Below, in pieces: positions 62,535 to 64,000 of a stretch of 64,000 bases of DNA; position 1 is the first letter of the stretch, and every line of letters begins with the position of its first letter. The stretch comes from Pampus argenteus (Eukaryota; Chordata; Actinopteri; Scombriformes; Stromateidae): contig CM072864.1 of the NCBI GenBank assembly GCA_036937835.1, positions 4,778,501-4,842,500 of the forward strand, read 5' to 3'. Under the pieces are notes generated by a model that saw only the letters and a program-made list of their open reading frames with translations, searched no databases and was not told the DNA's origin. A program made the position numbers and the translations under genes.

Positions 62535-63855
62535 TGCGTGTGGGCAGACTGAGAGGTGCTGCCAGTGCATCTCCTCATGCTGAGCTCATCCATTAAAGAT
62601 CAAAACCTATACAGACAGCTCAAAGGGTGACATTCAACCAATGCAATGCATCGATGTGCACATTCATTCAAACCACAGCTCTCCTCTGGAAAACGTGCAC
62701 ACAATGTGGCTCAGTTCACAGAAAACAGCACTGAGGAGCGGGCTTTCAATTTAGACAGCAATATATTTAACACAAAATTACATACATATATATGGACAGA
62801 AATTGTTCAGATGAATTAATTGCAGTGAAGTAGCTGTAGCTTTGTAAAAGACTTAAAAAGACAGCGACAACGTTTTAGCTACTGTAGGCTATAATTTAAC
62901 ATCAAGTCTAAACGGGTACATTTCTCACCTAATGAAAAGATTCAATTTGATGACATATTAGTATTTTGACCCCTGGAAGGTCAGCCCTCAACAAGAACAC
63001 TTTGTAGTGTAGCTATATGGTTACAGAGAGGAACAGGGGCAGAAGTTTAGAAGAGCAGCTCACAGAGATGAAAGTCTAAGAGGAAAAAAAGCCTCTCAGT
63101 GACTCCTGCTGGTGTCTGCACACAGTACAGTTAGAAAATACCAAGTCTCATTCATCTTGCACTACAGTTCCATAAATTGCCTTATTTGGAGAATGTAATC
63201 ATGACACCTGAATTATAGCCTGATAAAAGTCAAACTTTGTTATAAGGAACCTGGATTAGATTTCTGGTTCATTTCCATGTTAGAGTTTTGTTTTAAGTCA
63301 CTTTTAAATCAACAAGAGTTGGATTTATTTTCTATCGCACCAGGGAGACCTTAAGTATGAGCTTAATGTAGACAGATGAAGCTGATTAATTCACCTCTTC
63401 AGCAACTCACCATTATCATCCACCACTCTGGTCTGCTCCTTGCAGCAGTCCACTGGGAGGCCGATGATCTCCACCTCCACGAAGGGATCAATGATCTGAC
63501 ACAGAGATGGAATATCAGTATTGAGACACTGCTTAATCTTTAAAACGTTTTCTGAACATTAAATAACCACATGTCAGTCAGTCTGGTTTCCACTAATTTG
63601 ACCTAAATCTATCATCTGATTCATCTAAGGCATTTTCAAAAAGCTTATATGTTTAATTACAATTGGAATTATGTACTATAACACGCTGCTTTACTAAAGA
63701 ACAGCAGAGCTGATGGTGCGTATGTCCTACCTCTCCTCTGTCTCCAAGCATGGAGTCTTTGGGTTTAGGCAGCTGCTGTCCACTGATGATCTTCAACACC
63801 AGCTGTTTCTTCATCTGACCTGGCAGTGGGTCCTCCAGGTTGGGTTGAAAGGGTC
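52738..63855 (-). CDS. Phospholipase C eta-2 (3' part of gene): C2 domain and long C-terminal tail
   Basis: Exons: 63855-63731, 63495-63411, 62267-62121, 61828-61749, 57691-56443, 54374-52738. They join in frame into 1,107 residues (the first codon is split with an exon beyond the right edge) and stop at TAA 52740-52738. PLC-eta enzymes are calcium-sensitive, neuron-enriched, and cleave PIP2 into IP3 and diacylglycerol. The first 146 residues form the C2 domain, with PGQMKKQLVLKIISGQQLPK, IIDPFVEVEIIGLP and VWDHDPIGQDFIGQ; its Asp residues suit calcium binding. The eta-type tail follows, starting GIKGLFHRNPK. The block EMNALFSQKMEELRHKSPMF fits eta-2 better than eta-1. PH, EF-hand and X/Y catalytic parts are outside the window. 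Teleosts may carry two copies (a/b); I cannot tell which this is. Confidence 0.95.
54375..56442 (-). other. plch2 intron between the two tail exons
   Basis: About 2.1 kb bounded by GTAAGA and CACAG. It carries the MITE at 56033-56240. The overlapping frames at 54678-55079 and 54807-55046 show no domain. The exons on either side are in phase, so no further exon is needed. Confidence 0.75.
56033..56240. mobile_element. MITE with TA target site, in a plch2 intron
   Basis: The ends are inverted copies: aaggataaggctgg at 56033 and ccagccttatcctt at 56240. Matching continues inward through tttctatatt to about 28 bases with few mismatches. TA dinucleotides flank both ends (56031-56032 and 56241-56242). 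It is 208 bases long and codes for nothing, so it is a Tc1/mariner-type non-autonomous element. Confidence 0.8.
56443..57691 (-). CDS. plch2 tail exon (C-terminal tail, part 1)
   Basis: It encodes 416 residues plus one base of the next codon. It opens ARAASGIKGLFHRNPKQ, continues through a basic patch (LRRTASAPTKGQ), a Cys-containing block (CITCVIGSNE), and ends at EELRHKSPMFFA. Donor: TTTGCTG/GTAAGA. If the intron is not removed, the frame continues only twelve codons to a stop, giving a short tail form. The part upstream of 57691 in the same frame is intron. Confidence 0.93.
57692..61748 (-). other. plch2 intron between the C2 domain and tail
   Basis: About 4.1 kb, donor GTAGGT and acceptor CGTCAG. 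It contains the MITE at 60941-61175 and otherwise A/T-rich DNA. Frames inside (58734-59084, 60472-60912, 61563-61967) lack domains. Confidence 0.75.
60941..61175. mobile_element. Tc1-type MITE with TA target site, in a plch2 intron
   Basis: The left end reads catggtcaaaagtatgtgg and the reverse complement of the right end tgtggccagaagtatatgg, about 15 of 21 positions matching. TA dinucleotides flank it at 60939-60940 and 61176-61177. It is 235 bases long with a T-rich middle and no frame. Confidence 0.72.
61749..61828 (-). CDS. plch2 exon: end of C2 domain
   Basis: It encodes YRHVYLEGMEEASIFVHVAV then NDITGK. Two donors overlap at its end: GGTAAG/GTAGGT and, five bases earlier, ACTG/GTAAGG. 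Only the outer one (exon end 61749) keeps frame with the tail exon at 57691, so it is chosen here even though the inner site is a better match to the donor consensus. Confidence 0.85.
62121..62267 (-). CDS. plch2 exon: C2 domain core
   Basis: It encodes FNPMWEETLVFTVHMPELAL then VRFLVWDHDPIGQDFIGQRT and ends NSMMP. It carries the WDHD-type calcium-loop Asp residues. The acceptor GTTAG has a poor nearby pyrimidine tract but is preceded by a very long pyrimidine stretch on the gene strand. Confidence 0.93.
62283..62470 (+). repeat. Long polypurine tract upstream of a plch2 exon
   Basis: About 190 bases are almost all A or G on the plus strand, hence pyrimidine-rich in the transcript. It sits just upstream of the C2 exon acceptor at 62267 and is followed by a (GT)n run at 62502-62540. 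Confidence 0.75.
63411..63495 (-). CDS. plch2 exon: C2 domain, first calcium loop
   Basis: It encodes IIDPFVEVEIIGLPVDCC then KEQTRVVDDN and the first base of Gly. Acceptor GTCAG, donor GTGAGT. The Asp in IIDPF is the usual loop ligand. Phases match both neighbours. Confidence 0.94.
63731..63855 (-). CDS. plch2 exon: start of C2 domain
   Basis: It encodes PFQPNLEDPLPGQMKKQLVL then KIISGQQLPKPKDSMLGDRG and Glu. The exon starts in phase after one base of a Gly codon, so a further exon lies beyond base 64000. The Met at 63868 is intronic and is not a start. Confidence 0.93.
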
Positions 63856-64000
63856 CTGCGATTGGCAAAGGAGGAGATTTTTCACATACAGCATCAATAA
63901 CTGCACCTCCTTCACCGTTCCTTTGTCCTGAGTCGTCCCCCAGGGTGTGGTGCTTGGTCTGCTCTGCCCATCCCTCTCCTCATCTGAAACTCTGGTACGA
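63856..64000 (-). other. plch2 intron, cut by the window edge
   Basis: Acceptor AATCGCAG directly precedes the exon at 63855. No exon is visible in the last 145 bases. Confidence 0.8.

Overview
The window looks like nuclear DNA of a ray-finned (teleost) fish. The evidence is spliced genes with GT-AG introns, dense (CA)n, (TAGA)n and (AT)n microsatellites, fish-type Tc1, hAT, MITE and SINE remnants, and a gene of the kainate-binding-protein class, known from fish, frogs and birds but not, as far as I know, from mammals. Nothing prokaryotic, viral or CRISPR-like was seen.

Layout. Bases 1-43,400 contain no protein-coding gene I can support. They hold simple repeats, relics of DNA transposons and SINEs, at least two dispersed repeat families with several copies each, a 47-bp minisatellite, a 5S-rRNA-headed retroposon with a clear target-site duplication, and several repeat-free blocks rich in TAATTA-type homeodomain cores that may be conserved regulatory elements. 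That last point is inference, since I could not align anything.

Bases 43,409-49,742 hold a complete minus-strand gene: TATA box, one non-coding exon and nine coding exons that join in frame into 463 residues. The product is a short ionotropic glutamate receptor of the kainate-binding type, with signal peptide, S1, M1, pore loop, M3, S2 and M4 but no amino-terminal domain. Glutamate-contact residues are largely kept, while the pore-loop tip and the M3 gate motif are strongly changed.

Bases 52,738-63,855 hold the 3' part of a minus-strand phospholipase C eta gene, best matched to plch2. Four exons encode the C2 domain and two large exons encode a Ser/Pro-rich tail of about 960 residues. The catalytic X/Y core, EF hands and PH domain lie beyond the right edge. 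All six exons join in frame.

Both genes read leftward with about 3 kb between them. Both are signalling genes expected in neural tissue: glutamate binding at the membrane, and calcium-sensitive PIP2 hydrolysis. I see no evidence that they act together. Two TA-flanked MITEs sit inside plch2 introns.
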